Shown: piece by piece, positions 45,361 through 55,169 of the stretch | Layout: the number at the start of each line of letters is the position of its first letter | Numbering within the stretch: the stretch's first letter is position 1 | Assembly: GCA_019136655.1 (NCBI GenBank) | Contig: JAGVTU010000023.1 | Span: 36,820 to 100,819, forward strand | Reading direction: 5' to 3' | Length of the DNA stretch: 64,000 bases | From: Bacteroidota bacterium | GTDB lineage: Bacteria > Bacteroidota > Bacteroidia > AKYH767-A > OLB10 | Made by a program: the position numbers and the translations under genes | Notes under the pieces: generated by a model | Seen by the model: the letters and a program-made list of their open reading frames with translations, nothing else | Database searches by the model: none | What the model was told of the DNA's origin: nothing

Positions 45361-45390
45361 CAAACGTATGGTATATTTTTTAAATTGCAA
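45361..45390 (-). promoter_or_regulatory. Promoter of pyrE
   Basis: Minus strand TTG (45390–45388), 19-base spacer, TACGTTTG (45368–45361). The box ends 6 bases before the ATG at 45354, so the leader would be nearly absent. Confidence 0.6.
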
Positions 45391-45401
45391 AAAGCGACCG
45401 A

Positions 45402-45995
45402 ATGATTAAAGTTTTTGTGGATGATAAACCTCTTGTATTTGCAGAGAATTTCTCTGATGAAAATTATATCCACTATACCAAATTACCATTGCCACAGCAG
45501 TTAACGGACGATTTTAAGAAATCTGATATTAAAGGAGGATTTTTTGTTACGCATCATATTAAGAATGATTTTAATCAGTTCAGTTCGCAATTCAAAGTAA
45601 TATTTGCTGCAGGCGGAGTGATATTTAACACTGATGATAAACTATTAATGATAAAACGGCTTGGTAAATGGGATTTACCCAAAGGCAAAATGGATGAGGG
45701 CGAATCTGCAGAAGAAACAGCCTTGCGCGAAGTATGCGAAGAGACAGGAGTATGTCATGCAAAAATCAGTTCGCCCCTTGACGATACATTTCATATTTAC
45801 CAACTGAGAGGTCAATACATTCTTAAACATACGTTTTGGTTCAGGATGCTATCTGAAGGTCCTGAAAAAATCAAACCACAGAAGGAAGAAGATATACTTG
45901 AAGTGAAATGGAAAAACAAAGACGAAGTGAAAACAGCTTTGAAAAACAGCTATGGTTCAGTAAGAGAATTGTTATCCAAATATATTACTGACTGA
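45402..45995 (+). CDS. Nudix hydrolase
   Basis: A 197-residue protein with a Nudix box GKMDEGESAEETALREVCEE, then TG (95–116), matching Gx5Ex7REUxEExGU, which hydrolyses nucleoside diphosphates linked to another group. An N-terminal segment (1–65; IKVFVDDKPLVFAENFSDEN) comes before the catalytic domain, as in a group of Bacteroidota Nudix proteins. Substrate unknown. Its end overlaps the convergent aminotransferase gene by 11 bases. Confidence 0.92.
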   Translation: MIKVFVDDKPLVFAENFSDENYIHYTKLPLPQQLTDDFKKSDIKGGFFVTHHIKNDFNQFSSQFKVIFAAGGVIFNTDDKLLMIKRLGKWDLPKGKMDEGESAEETALREVCEETGVCHAKISSPLDDTFHIYQLRGQYILKHTFWFRMLSEGPEKIKPQKEEDILEVKWKNKDEVKTALKNSYGSVRELLSKYITD

Positions 45996-47211
45996 CGGCT
46001 TCTCTCGGATTTTCAACAATACGTCCGGGATAAATCAGTAATGCTTCTCTCAGACAATCCATAGCATGTTTCAAATCTTCAAGATTAAGTACATAAGCAA
46101 TGCGTACTTCTTTACGACCCAACTCAGGTTTGCTGTAAAATCCCGTTGCAGGTGCAAGCATCACTGTTTGTCCATTGTGATTAAATTTTTCTAACAACCA
46201 CTGACAGAATTTATCAGAATCGTCAATGGGTAACTGTGCCATACAATAAAAAGCACCACTCGGTTTAGGACAATACACTCCCTCCATGCTGTTGAGTTGT
46301 TCCACCACATAATTCCTTCTTGCCACATATTCTGATTTCACCTTTTGAAAATATTCATCAGGAGTGTCTATTGCGGCTTCAGCTGCAATTTGACCGAATG
46401 TAGGAGGACTTAATCTGGCCTGAGCAAATTTCATTGCAGTTGTCATCACTTCCTTGTTTTTTGAGATGAGTGCCCCTATTCGTGCTCCACAGGCACTGTA
46501 GCGTTTGCTAATGGAATCAACAAGTACAATATAATCATCCAAGCCTTCGAGATGCATGATGGAAAAATATTCACGGTTGTCATAACAAAACTCACGATAT
46601 ACTTCATCAGCAAACAAAAACAGGTCATGTTCGAGAGCTAACTTCTTAAGGCTTTGCATCTCTTCTTTTGAATATAAATACCCTGTAGGATTACTGGGAT
46701 TACAAATCATTATTGCCTTGGTACGGGGAGTAATTACTTTTTCAAAATCTTCAATTGGAGGTAGTGCAAAACCATTTTTAATAGTTGAAAATATTGGAAC
46801 AACCTTAACACCAGCCTGTATGGAGAACCCATTATAATTGGCATAAAAAGGTTCAGGTATGATAATTTCATCACCTTCGTTGAGACAACTCATCATAGCA
46901 ATTTCAATTGCTTCTGATCCACCGGTGGTAACGATGATATCATCCACCGCGAGGCTGATGTTGTATTTTTTATAATACTCAATCAGCTTTTTTCTATAAG
47001 ATTCAATGCCTGCAGAATGGCTATACTCTACCACCTTCAAATCAATATGCCTGATAGCCTCCATCATAACATCCGGTGTTTCAATATCGGGTTGACCGAT
47101 ATTCAGGTGATAAATTTTTCTTCCTTCACGTTTAGCCTTTTCAGCAAAAGGCACTAATTTTCTTATGGGAGAGGCAGGCATGTGTTTGCCTTTTTCAGAA
47201 ACTTTTGGCAT
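45985..47211 (-). CDS. Class I/II pyridoxal-phosphate aminotransferase
   Basis: I choose ATG 47211 (MPKVSEKGKHMPASPIRKLV), which fits family members, over an in-frame start 10 codons upstream. The 408-residue enzyme has the PLP lysine at 236 (VDSISKRYSACGARIG), NPSNPTGYLY (171–180), and ADEVYREF (201–208). Such AspC-family enzymes transfer amino groups between amino acids and 2-oxo acids; the exact substrate (aspartate, or a broad aromatic/branched range) cannot be read. A hairpin at 47236–47257 lies just upstream. Confidence 0.93.
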   Translation of the reverse strand: MPKVSEKGKHMPASPIRKLVPFAEKAKREGRKIYHLNIGQPDIETPDVMMEAIRHIDLKVVEYSHSAGIESYRKKLIEYYKKYNISLAVDDIIVTTGGSEAIEIAMMSCLNEGDEIIIPEPFYANYNGFSIQAGVKVVPIFSTIKNGFALPPIEDFEKVITPRTKAIMICNPSNPTGYLYSKEEMQSLKKLALEHDLFLFADEVYREFCYDNREYFSIMHLEGLDDYIVLVDSISKRYSACGARIGALISKNKEVMTTAMKFAQARLSPPTFGQIAAEAAIDTPDEYFQKVKSEYVARRNYVVEQLNSMEGVYCPKPSGAFYCMAQLPIDDSDKFCQWLLEKFNHNGQTVMLAPATGFYSKPELGRKEVRIAYVLNLEDLKHAMDCLREALLIYPGRIVENPREAVSQ

Positions 47212-47229
47212 ACAATTCAGATTTAAAAT

Positions 47230-47258
47230 AACAAAGGACAATTCTTGCGAATTGTCCC
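47230..47258 (-). terminator. Hairpin after the DUF1573 gene pair
   Basis: Perfect 9-bp arms GGACAATTC (47236–47244) and GAATTGTCC (47249–47257), loop TTGC; the minus strand continues TTTGTTATTTT. It ends the second DUF1573 gene and also lies between a possible -7 box (TAAATTTG, 47268–47261) and the aminotransferase start, so it could be in that gene's leader. Confidence 0.6.
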
Positions 47259-47290
47259 TGCAAATTTATAATTAATCTCTTAACCGAGTA

Positions 47291-47725
47291 TTATTTGGTA
47301 GGTGCAGCAGCCGGAGCAGCTTCAATATTACCTTTTATATGCAATACCACAGGATTGGTTTTTGCATTTGAGTTGATAGTAACAGTTTTGTCCTGCAGAC
47401 CCATTTTACCGGCTGAGTTGAATGTAATATGAATTTTACCTGTTTCACCCTTTTTGATTGGTTCTTTAGGCCATTCAGGCACAGTACAACCACATGATCC
47501 CTGTGCACTTGTGATAATCAATGGCTCTTTGCCTACATTAGTAAAGTTAAAAGTGTATTCCACTTTATCACCTTGTTTGATTGTACCATAATTGTACTCC
47601 ATGGTTTCAAACTTGAACTCTGCCTGACTCTTGTTGTCATTGGCAGGAGCCGCTTTAATTTCCTGAGCATTCGAAAAGGATGCCATCCCTAGTACAAAAG
47701 CAGTTAATAGAATTGTTCTCTTCAT
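47291..47725 (-). CDS. DUF1573 secreted protein (copy 2)
   Basis: A 144-residue protein with signal peptide (MKRTILLTAFVLGMASFSNA, then Q). The mature part is one DUF1573 Ig-like domain: FKFETMEYNYGTIKQGDKVE, FTNVGKEPLIITSAQGSCGC (61–80), then TVPEWPKEPIKKGETGKIHI. The conserved GSCGCTVP suggests a disulfide or metal-binding pair of cysteines in the periplasm. The C-terminal tail is Ala/Pro-rich (EAAPAAAPTK). It aligns without gaps to copy 1 around this motif, so the pair arose by tandem duplication. Function unknown. Confidence 0.88.
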   Translation of the reverse strand: MKRTILLTAFVLGMASFSNAQEIKAAPANDNKSQAEFKFETMEYNYGTIKQGDKVEYTFNFTNVGKEPLIITSAQGSCGCTVPEWPKEPIKKGETGKIHITFNSAGKMGLQDKTVTINSNAKTNPVVLHIKGNIEAAPAAAPTK

Positions 47726-47766
47726 TTTTTTAATTGTGTTTTTGTGATTTAATATTTAACGATAAT

Positions 47767-48255
47767 TTAATTTGCAAATGGTGTTGATGTTTCTTTAGGT
47801 GCCATGCTGTTGTCTTTCTTCACCGGAGTACCGCTCTCTGATTGCTCCTTAGACTCTACCACACCTTTAATTGTTAAAACTTTTTCTGCAGTAGTACCAT
47901 TAGACGATACGGTTACTGTTTTGCTAAATGGGCCTGGTCTTTTTGTATCGTAATGAACACTAATAACACCTGTATGACCTTTTAAAATTGGTTCCTTAGG
48001 CCATGATGGTACTGTACAACCGCAACTTCCTCTGGCATTTGATATAATCAATGGCTCTTTACCTGTGTTGGTAAATTTAAACTCATAAGTACCATTGCCT
48101 CCATAAGGAATAGTGCCGTAATCATGTATATCATTTTCAAATGAGATTTCTGCTGCGTTAGGATTAGCTGCAGAAGCTTTTTTTGAATTATCCTGAGCAT
48201 TTAGGCCTAAAGTCATAAAACTTAGTACCATTACTGTAAATATTTGTTTTCTCAT
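47767..48255 (-). CDS. DUF1573 secreted protein (copy 1)
   Basis: A 162-residue protein with signal peptide (MRKQIFTVMVLSFMTLGLNA, then Q). DUF1573 Ig-like domain: ISFENDIHDYGTIPYGGNGT, FTNTGKEPLIISNARGSCGC (61–80), then TVPSWPKEPILKGHTGVISV. The C-terminal tail (VESKEQSESGTPVKKDNSMA) is low complexity and differs from copy 2. First gene of the pair, with a two-box promoter about 25 bases upstream; copy 2 follows 41 bases later. Confidence 0.88.
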   Translation of the reverse strand: MRKQIFTVMVLSFMTLGLNAQDNSKKASAANPNAAEISFENDIHDYGTIPYGGNGTYEFKFTNTGKEPLIISNARGSCGCTVPSWPKEPILKGHTGVISVHYDTKRPGPFSKTVTVSSNGTTAEKVLTIKGVVESKEQSESGTPVKKDNSMAPKETSTPFAN

Positions 48256-48280
48256 AATCTTGAAAGTTATATAAAGAATG

Positions 48281-48310
48281 CAAAAATAAATGTATTTGCT
48301 TAAACGTCAA
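48281..48310 (-). promoter_or_regulatory. Promoter of the DUF1573 pair
   Basis: Minus strand TTG (48310–48308), 19-base spacer, TATTTTTG (48288–48281), a full consensus match; the ATG lies at 48255. Confidence 0.65.
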
Positions 48311-48358
48311 TTCATGCGCCAAAGTTAGAATTAAGCAGTGAAATTAATATGAACTGCA

Positions 48359-49579
48359 CTATAATTCCTTTTCCCATTTGGAAACGACTGCTGTTGCTAC
48401 GGCATTACCAAGTACGTTAGTTGCGGAACGACCCATATCAAGAATTTGGTCTATTCCAAGAATAAGAAGTAATCCTGCTTCAGGAATATTGAATGAGCCC
48501 AGCATGGCTGCAATAACCACTAAACTTGCTCTTGGCACACCGGCCATACCTTTACTTGTTACCAATAAAATCAGCAACATGGTAATTTGCTGTTGCGTGT
48601 TTAACTCCATGCCATAAGCCTGAGCAATAAACTGTGTTGCAAAAGCCATATACATGATGCTTCCATCAAGATTAAAACTGTAGCCTATAGGCAGTACAAA
48701 GCTGATGATGCGGTTACTGCAACCATATTTTTCAAGAGCTTCAATTGTTTTTGGAAATGCAGCCTCTGAACTGGCAGTTGAAAATGCGAGCAAAGCAGGT
48801 TCTTTAATATGCTGTAAAAGTTTTACAAATGGAATTTTCAAGGAGTAACAGATGAGTCCTAAAATGACAAACCCAAAAAAGAGCAATCCTCCATAGAAAG
48901 TTAGAATCAAGTACAAATAACCTGAAATAACACTCAGTCCCTGTTTGGCAACCACTGCTGCTATAGCCCCGAACACTCCAATTGGTGCAAATTTCATTAC
49001 ATAATTAGTCACTTTAAACATGATATGTGACAGCGCATCTATCCCATTAATCAACGGTTTTGCCTTATCACCCAGCGAAGCTGCACCAATTCCAAAGAAC
49101 AAAGAAAATACAACAATTGGAAGAATGTCATTATCTGCCATACTTTCAACAACACTCTTTGGAATAACATGTGTGATAAATTCTTTTGGGTCGAATGATT
49201 TTGCGTTCACACCTGACTGTTGTGTTTGCTCAGGCAAGGTTAGTTGCATTACCTTTCCGGGTTCAAATAAATTTACCAATAACAATCCCAGAGTTAAAGC
49301 CAAAATTGTGGCAAACTGAAAATACAAAATCGTTTTCAGTCCGATCCTTCCCACACTTTTGAAATCTCCTACTTTAGCAACACCTACAACCAGTGTGGCA
49401 AATACCAAAGGGGCAATAATCATTTTGATAAGTCTGAGAAAAATATCGCTGAGAATGCTCACTCGTGAAGCAAACCACTCCCAACCGGCTGCATCATGTG
49501 TTACATGATACCAATGCCCTAATAGTATGCCTAACAGCATACCAATAAATATTTGAGCAGTTAGATTAACTCTGGTCAT
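48359..49579 (-). CDS. Dicarboxylate/amino acid:cation symporter (DAACS family)
   Basis: I choose ATG 49579 (MTRVNLTAQIFIGMLLG) rather than an upstream TTG, because a -7 box (TAGATTTG, 49605–49598) overlaps that TTG. The 406-residue inner-membrane protein has the DAACS re-entrant loop serine motif FSTASSEAAFPKTIE and the NLDGSIMYMA motif (counterpart of NMDGT) that bind cation and substrate in GltPh-like elevator transporters. It would take up glutamate, aspartate or C4-dicarboxylates with sodium or protons. Single-gene unit. Confidence 0.93.
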   Translation of the reverse strand: MTRVNLTAQIFIGMLLGILLGHWYHVTHDAAGWEWFASRVSILSDIFLRLIKMIIAPLVFATLVVGVAKVGDFKSVGRIGLKTILYFQFATILALTLGLLLVNLFEPGKVMQLTLPEQTQQSGVNAKSFDPKEFITHVIPKSVVESMADNDILPIVVFSLFFGIGAASLGDKAKPLINGIDALSHIMFKVTNYVMKFAPIGVFGAIAAVVAKQGLSVISGYLYLILTFYGGLLFFGFVILGLICYSLKIPFVKLLQHIKEPALLAFSTASSEAAFPKTIEALEKYGCSNRIISFVLPIGYSFNLDGSIMYMAFATQFIAQAYGMELNTQQQITMLLILLVTSKGMAGVPRASLVVIAAMLGSFNIPEAGLLLILGIDQILDMGRSATNVLGNAVATAVVSKWEKEL

Positions 49580-49597
49580 AGTTTGATATAATAGTGG

Positions 49598-49605
49598 CAA
49601 ATCTA
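49598..49605 (-). promoter_or_regulatory. -7 box upstream of the symporter gene
   Basis: TAGATTTG on the minus strand, 18 bases before the ATG at 49579; no TTG at the right distance. Confidence 0.4.
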
Positions 49606-49685
49606 ATGTTATGTTTTATATAATAAAAACTTGTAGCAATTTTGAATTCTTAAAACCCCTAACTTCAATTAACATTTGATTAACC

Positions 49686-49714
49686 TTGTTTCAGTTCACC
49701 TCAAAATAGCTTTG
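49686..49714 (+). promoter_or_regulatory. Promoter of the DUF5916 gene
   Basis: TTG (49686–49688), 18-base spacer, TAGCTTTG (49707–49714), full consensus; ATG at 49733, 18 bases later. Confidence 0.65.
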
Positions 49715-49732
49715 TCGTGCTATTAGATACCT

Positions 49733-52198
49733 ATGCAGCACAAATTCACAATTCTCATAACCGGCATGATACTTTTAATGTGTCATAGCATACAAGGTGC
49801 TACTGATAGTCTGAAACATTACCATGCAACACGCATACATGAGAAACTGAAAATTGATGGCAACTTAAACGAACCAGCATGGCAAAAAGCTAATATTATA
49901 ACCGACTTCGTTATGTATCGCCCTATTGAAGGCGGAACTCCTACACAACAAACGGAAGTAAGAATTCTCTATGATAATTCTGCTATTTATGTGGGTGCAA
50001 TGCTTTACGATTCTTCACCTGACAGTATTCTGAGAGAATTAGGACTTCGTGATGGTGCTGACCCATCATCAGGCAGTGTATCCGGTGACATCAATGCAGA
50101 TTTTTTTCAGGTTGCTTTCGACCCATATAACAAGCGGCAGGATGCATATTATTTTGGAATATATGCCTCAGGAGTGCAAACAGACAGCCGCATAACAGAT
50201 TATTTGTTTGATGCCGTTTGGGAAAGTGCTACCGGAATTAACGAAAAAGGATGGACAGTTGAAATAAAAATTCCTTATTCCGCCATTCGGTTCCCTGCAA
50301 AATCAATTCAGGAGTGGGCATTACAGATTAAACGAAATATCAGACGCAACAGAGAAACTCAACAATGGAGCCTGACACCATCAGAAGCATATAATGGTCT
50401 GGATTACTGGGGTGTATTGGACGGTGTAGAAAATATTGAACCACCTTTGCGTTTATCACTTACTCCCTATATGAGTTTAGCATACGAAAGGCAACCCGGT
50501 GAAGATAAAACATCCAACACCTATTCCTATCGTGGTGGTGCCGACATTAAATATGGAATTGATGAACGTTTTACTGTTGACATGACCCTCCTACCCGACT
50601 TTGGACAGGTGCAATCTGACAATAAAATAAAAACTCTTAGCTATGAGGAAGTAATGTATGATGAAAACAGGTCGTTTTTTAAAGAAGCTACTGATATTTT
50701 TTCGAAGGACGGATTGTTTTACAGCAGAAGAATTGGACAAACTCCTTCAGGATTTTACGACATCTATAGTCATCTGAAAGAAAATGAAATTGTAAAAAAC
50801 AATCCTACTGAATCCAATCTGATTAATGCAACTAAAGTGTCAGGACGAACAGATAATGGAATAGGTTTGGGATTGTTTAATGCCATTACAAATAAAACTT
50901 ATGCTACTTTTAAAGATACGATCACAGGTCTTACACGAAGAGAACTGACAGAACCACTTACCAACTACAATGTAGTTGTTGCAGATAAACAATGGAAGAA
51001 TAATTCTTCAGTATATTTAATTAACACCAATGTAACACGTGCCGGTGGATTTAATGATGCTGATGTGGTTGGAGCAGGTTTTAATCTGTTGAATAAAAAA
51101 AACACCTACGGTGCTGAAGGTGCATTTGATTACAGCATGTTATTTATTACAGATCCATCCAATCAAAAATCTAAAAAACAAGTAACTGGATACCGATATG
51201 TGTTAGGAATAAGCAAATCAAGTGGCACTATCCGATGGGGAATTTCTCAGGGCGGTTTAAGTCCTGATTACAATGCGGCCGATTTAGGTTTTTATAAGAC
51301 TGTCAACCGTATAAACACAAATGCCTATATCACTTTTTTCAGATTTAAACCTTATAAGAAGATACAGGAAGGCAACACTGAGTTAGGGGCAACCATGAAG
51401 AATTATTTCAGCAACAGAGATTTTATGTCTTTGGAATTGTACTCGAATACTTTTATCCTGTTTAAGTCGTATGATGCAATTTACGGAGGTGCCGGATTCA
51501 CACCTGTAACAGGTCATGAATACGACCCACGTTTAAATGGACGCTATGTTAATGCCATGCGATTTTGGTGGGCAAATATTGGCGTAAGCACTGATTACAG
51601 GAAACCTCTTGTATTGGAACTGTCAGTTACTCCCAGTAATTTTATTGACCGTTTTGTTTCTGAAGGTATTAATACGGATGCAACTTTGCGTTACCGCGTG
51701 AACGATAAACTTACAGTAACTGCGTCCAATGCTTATTACTTCGACCCTTATAATTTTGGGTTTACTGATCAGGTTGGAGATAACTATCTCTTTGGTGTAA
51801 GGCGCACAAATACCTATATCAATAAATTTTCCATCAGATATATTTTTAAGAATGACCTTTCACTTTCAATTGTTGCCAGGCATTACTGGTTTAATTATAA
51901 ATACCGCAAGTTTTTTTATCTGGAAGACAATGGCGGTTTGGCAAAATCAGGTGATGATTTTGGGAATATGTACGATGGAAGTTATAATTTCTTCAATGCA
52001 GATTTGTTATTCAACTGGCGGTTTGCTCCGGGAAGTACGTTGAGCGTTTCTTATAAAAATATTTTTGAAAATGCCGGGAATGAAATTCTATCCTACAGCA
52101 AAAACTTTGATACCGTTTTTAACAATCCTCATACACATACTTTATCTCTTAAAGTGCTCTATTATTTAGACTATCTTCAATTGCGGAAAAACAAATAA
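49733..52198 (+). CDS. DUF5916 outer-membrane protein with CBM9-like N-terminal domain
   Basis: An 821-residue protein with signal peptide (ending IQGA). Residues about 30–230 resemble the carbohydrate-binding family 9-like domain (ATRIHEKLKIDGNLNEPAWQ, then FVMYRPIEGGTPTQQTEVRI, YVGAMLYDSSPDSILRELGL). The rest is DUF5916, a large strand-rich region (YMSLAYERQPGEDKTSNTYS, FTVDMTLLPDFGQVQSDNKI, FFKEATDIFSKDGLFYSRRI) probably forming an outer-membrane barrel and ending in repeated aromatic strands. Members are widespread in Bacteroidota; the function is unknown. Confidence 0.88.
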   Translation: MQHKFTILITGMILLMCHSIQGATDSLKHYHATRIHEKLKIDGNLNEPAWQKANIITDFVMYRPIEGGTPTQQTEVRILYDNSAIYVGAMLYDSSPDSILRELGLRDGADPSSGSVSGDINADFFQVAFDPYNKRQDAYYFGIYASGVQTDSRITDYLFDAVWESATGINEKGWTVEIKIPYSAIRFPAKSIQEWALQIKRNIRRNRETQQWSLTPSEAYNGLDYWGVLDGVENIEPPLRLSLTPYMSLAYERQPGEDKTSNTYSYRGGADIKYGIDERFTVDMTLLPDFGQVQSDNKIKTLSYEEVMYDENRSFFKEATDIFSKDGLFYSRRIGQTPSGFYDIYSHLKENEIVKNNPTESNLINATKVSGRTDNGIGLGLFNAITNKTYATFKDTITGLTRRELTEPLTNYNVVVADKQWKNNSSVYLINTNVTRAGGFNDADVVGAGFNLLNKKNTYGAEGAFDYSMLFITDPSNQKSKKQVTGYRYVLGISKSSGTIRWGISQGGLSPDYNAADLGFYKTVNRINTNAYITFFRFKPYKKIQEGNTELGATMKNYFSNRDFMSLELYSNTFILFKSYDAIYGGAGFTPVTGHEYDPRLNGRYVNAMRFWWANIGVSTDYRKPLVLELSVTPSNFIDRFVSEGINTDATLRYRVNDKLTVTASNAYYFDPYNFGFTDQVGDNYLFGVRRTNTYINKFSIRYIFKNDLSLSIVARHYWFNYKYRKFFYLEDNGGLAKSGDDFGNMYDGSYNFFNADLLFNWRFAPGSTLSVSYKNIFENAGNEILSYSKNFDTVFNNPHTHTLSLKVLYYLDYLQLRKNK

Positions 52199-52296
52199 CC
52201 TTTACTGTTTTCATTAAATTAGAGGGTAACCCATTCGTATAAATCAGTACAGAAAGCTGCTTTATCTCGGGTAAACTCAGCTCTCCTCTAATTTCT

Positions 52297-52304
52297 TATT
52301 TTTG
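52297..52304 (+). promoter_or_regulatory. -7 box upstream of valS
   Basis: TATTTTTG, 23 bases before the ATG at 52328. No TTG at the right spacing. Confidence 0.4.
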
Positions 52305-52327
52305 GCGTTCAATTACAAGATGTAAGT

Positions 52328-54949
52328 ATGTCTGATATCGCCAAAGTTTACAGTCCGAAAGAAGTAGAAGAAAAATGGTACACACACTGGATGACCGGAA
52401 AATTTTTCCGTTCAGTTCCTGATGAAAGAGAACCCTACACCATTGTTATTCCTCCGCCAAATGTTACGGGAGTATTGCACATGGGGCACATGCTCAACAA
52501 TACCATACAGGATGTGCTGATTCGCAGAGCACGCATGGCAGGTAAAAATGCCTGTTGGGTGCCCGGCACCGATCATGCTTCTATAGCAACAGAAGCCAAG
52601 GTAGTGCAGATGTTGCGCGAAAGAGGTATTAAAAAATCTGACTTGTCGAGAGAAGAATTTTTGAAGTATGCCTGGGAGTGGAAAGAAAAGTATGGAGGTA
52701 TCATTCTTGAACAATTAAAAAAACTTGGTTGCAGCTGCGACTGGGATCGTACACGTTTCACCATGGAAGAGGAACTGAGTGAAGCTGTGATTGACGTGTT
52801 CATTGACCTTTATAACAAAGGCCACATTTACCGTGGCATGCGAATGGTAAACTGGGACCCTGCAGGGCTTACTGCTGTGAGTGATGAGGAAGTCATTCAC
52901 AAAGAGGTGAATTCCAAATTATATTATGTAAGATATAAAATTGCTGACAGTGACGAATGGATAACCATTGCCACTGTACGTCCTGAAACAATTTTGGGCG
53001 ACACTGCTGTGTGTGTGCATCCCGATGATGAACGATATGCGCATCTCAAAGGAAAATATTGTATCATACCTGTTGTAAATCGCAAAGTGCCTATCATCTT
53101 TGACGAATATATTGACAAAGAATTTGGAACCGGAGCATTAAAGGTTACACCTGCACATGATATTAACGACTATAATCTGGGAGTAAAACATCATCTTGAA
53201 GTGATAGACACACTCACTCCTGACGGCAAACTGAGCGAGGCAGCAGGACATTATGTGGGTGAAGACCGCTTTGTGGTTCGCAAAAAAATTGTGAAAGATC
53301 TGGAAGCACTGGGGCATCTTGTAAAAACTGAAGATTATAAAAACAAGGTTGGATACAGTGAACGTACAGATGCAGTGATTGAACCAAGACTGAGTCTTCA
53401 GTGGTTTGTGAATATGCCCGGTATAGCCAAACCTGCTTTGGATGCTGTCATCAACGGTGATGTAAAACTTATTCCTGACAAATTCATCAACACCTATCGT
53501 TACTGGATGGAGAATGTAAAAGACTGGTGTATTTCGCGTCAGTTGTGGTGGGGTCAACGTATTCCTGCATGGTATGATAAGGACGACAACTTTGTAGTAG
53601 CAAAAACTGCTGACGAAGCAGTGAAAAAATTTGCAGAAAAAAATATTCAGGTTAAGACAAATGAAATAAAACAGGATGAAGATGTGCTGGACACATGGTT
53701 CTCGTCATGGCTTTGGCCCATAAGTGTGTTTGATGGATTTAAAGATCCTAAGAATAAAGACATCAGTTATTACTATCCGACAAACGATCTTGTAACAGCT
53801 CCTGAGATTTTATTTTTCTGGGTTGCACGAATGATTATTGCAGGATGTGAATACAGAAATGAAAAACCCTTTGAAAGAGTTTACCTCACAGGAATTGTAC
53901 GTGATAAATTAGGCCGCAAGATGAGTAAGTCGTTAGGTAACTCTCCTGACCCACTTGAGTTGATAAGCAAATTCGGTGCTGATGGTGTACGTGTTGGAAT
54001 GTTGCTTTGCTCACCTGCCGGCAACGACTTATTGTTTGATGAATCATATTGCGAACAGGGAAGGAATTTTTCAAATAAAATGTGGAATGCCTTCCGCCTG
54101 ATAAAATCATGGAACATAGATGATAAGTTAAATCAACCTGAATCATCTGCCAAGGCAGTAGAATGGATGAACTCCAGACTCAATGAACAGTTGCAGATGA
54201 TTGATGACGGATACAGTAAATTGCGCATTAGTGATTTGCTGATGACAAGCTACAAATTGTTCTGGGACGATTTCTGCGCATGGTATCTTGAAATGATTAA
54301 GCCTGCATTTCAGGGCGAAAACACTGTTATTGACAAAACAACCTATCAGGCTACCATTGAAATTTTTGAAAAACTGCTAAAAATTTTACATCCCTTTATG
54401 CCATTCATCACCGAAGAGCTATGGCATGAAATCAGAGAACGTAAGGATAAAGAATGTATCATTGTTGCTGAATGGCCAAAGGTTGGAAATACCAATCAAC
54501 AGCTGATTGACAAAATGGAATTGGCAAAAAGCATTATTACCGAAGTTCGCAGTTTCAGAAATTCCAAAGGAATGTCGCCCAAAGAAAGTTTGACGTTGCT
54601 TTATAAATCAGGTCATCAGAATACTTTTGATGCAACCATCATGAAACTGGCAAACATTTCAGAAATATCTCTGTCGGAAACATTTGAAAAATCATACACG
54701 TTCTTATCCGGAACACATGAGTACGGAATTCCATTCAATGCAGGTATTGACAGCGAAGCAGAACGTCAGCGTATTGAAAAAGAAATTGCATACAACAAAG
54801 GATTTCTGGAGTCGGTGATGAAAAAATTAGGGAATCAGAATTTTGTTGCCAAAGCAAAACCTGAAGTGCTTGCCAACGAAGAAAAAAAGAAAGCTGATGC
54901 TGAACAAAAAATCAGTGCACTTGAAGAACAATTGAAAATGCTGGAATAG
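52328..54949 (+). CDS. valS: Valyl-tRNA synthetase
   Basis: ValS charges tRNA-Val and edits misactivated threonine. The 873-residue class I enzyme has the HIGH-type motif HMGH (51–54) after PPPNVTGVL, the KMSKS motif (531–535), an editing domain (about 190–345; [20 protein letters not shown]), an anticodon-binding domain and a C-terminal coiled coil ([20 protein letters not shown]). All are as expected. It is followed 4 bases later by the DUF2007 gene. Confidence 0.97.
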   Translation: MSDIAKVYSPKEVEEKWYTHWMTGKFFRSVPDEREPYTIVIPPPNVTGVLHMGHMLNNTIQDVLIRRARMAGKNACWVPGTDHASIATEAKVVQMLRERGIKKSDLSREEFLKYAWEWKEKYGGIILEQLKKLGCSCDWDRTRFTMEEELSEAVIDVFIDLYNKGHIYRGMRMVNWDPAGLTAVSDEEVIHKEVNSKLYYVRYKIADSDEWITIATVRPETILGDTAVCVHPDDERYAHLKGKYCIIPVVNRKVPIIFDEYIDKEFGTGALKVTPAHDINDYNLGVKHHLEVIDTLTPDGKLSEAAGHYVGEDRFVVRKKIVKDLEALGHLVKTEDYKNKVGYSERTDAVIEPRLSLQWFVNMPGIAKPALDAVINGDVKLIPDKFINTYRYWMENVKDWCISRQLWWGQRIPAWYDKDDNFVVAKTADEAVKKFAEKNIQVKTNEIKQDEDVLDTWFSSWLWPISVFDGFKDPKNKDISYYYPTNDLVTAPEILFFWVARMIIAGCEYRNEKPFERVYLTGIVRDKLGRKMSKSLGNSPDPLELISKFGADGVRVGMLLCSPAGNDLLFDESYCEQGRNFSNKMWNAFRLIKSWNIDDKLNQPESSAKAVEWMNSRLNEQLQMIDDGYSKLRISDLLMTSYKLFWDDFCAWYLEMIKPAFQGENTVIDKTTYQATIEIFEKLLKILHPFMPFITEELWHEIRERKDKECIIVAEWPKVGNTNQQLIDKMELAKSIITEVRSFRNSKGMSPKESLTLLYKSGHQNTFDATIMKLANISEISLSETFEKSYTFLSGTHEYGIPFNAGIDSEAERQRIEKEIAYNKGFLESVMKKLGNQNFVAKAKPEVLANEEKKKADAEQKISALEEQLKMLE

Positions 54950-54953
54950 TCAG

Positions 54954-55169
54954 ATGGAGAAGCCTGCTGAATGGGTGAAAATATATACTACAACACAACC
55001 TCACAAAATAGAAATTGTGCGGGCATTATTAACAGAGCATGATATTGAAAGCATGGTAGTAAACAAAACTGATTCAAGTTATCCCGGAATCATAGGAGAT
55101 ATTGAAATTTATGTACTTGATAAAATGGAAGTATTAGCCCGCTTTATCATAAACGACAGCGAACTGTGA
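54954..55169 (+). CDS. DUF2007 putative signal-transducing protein
   Basis: A 71-residue protein matching the small DUF2007 fold: VKIYTTTQPHKIEIVRALLT (8–27), HDIESMVVNKTDSSY, then IGDIEIYVLDKMEVLARFII. Members are ferredoxin-like; the name putative signal transducer rests on weak evidence. It lies between valS and cdsA, with a 4-base gap and a 4-base overlap, so is part of a valS–DUF2007–cdsA operon. Confidence 0.85.
   Translation: MEKPAEWVKIYTTTQPHKIEIVRALLTEHDIESMVVNKTDSSYPGIIGDIEIYVLDKMEVLARFIINDSEL

Noticed and set aside
49580..49600. TTG start for the symporter
   Set aside because: A TAnnTTTG box overlaps that codon, so it would not be transcribed; ATG 49579 fits the family.
53138..53557. 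139-codon frame antisense to valS
   Set aside because: valS is certain here; this is a shadow frame rich in Cys/Phe/His.
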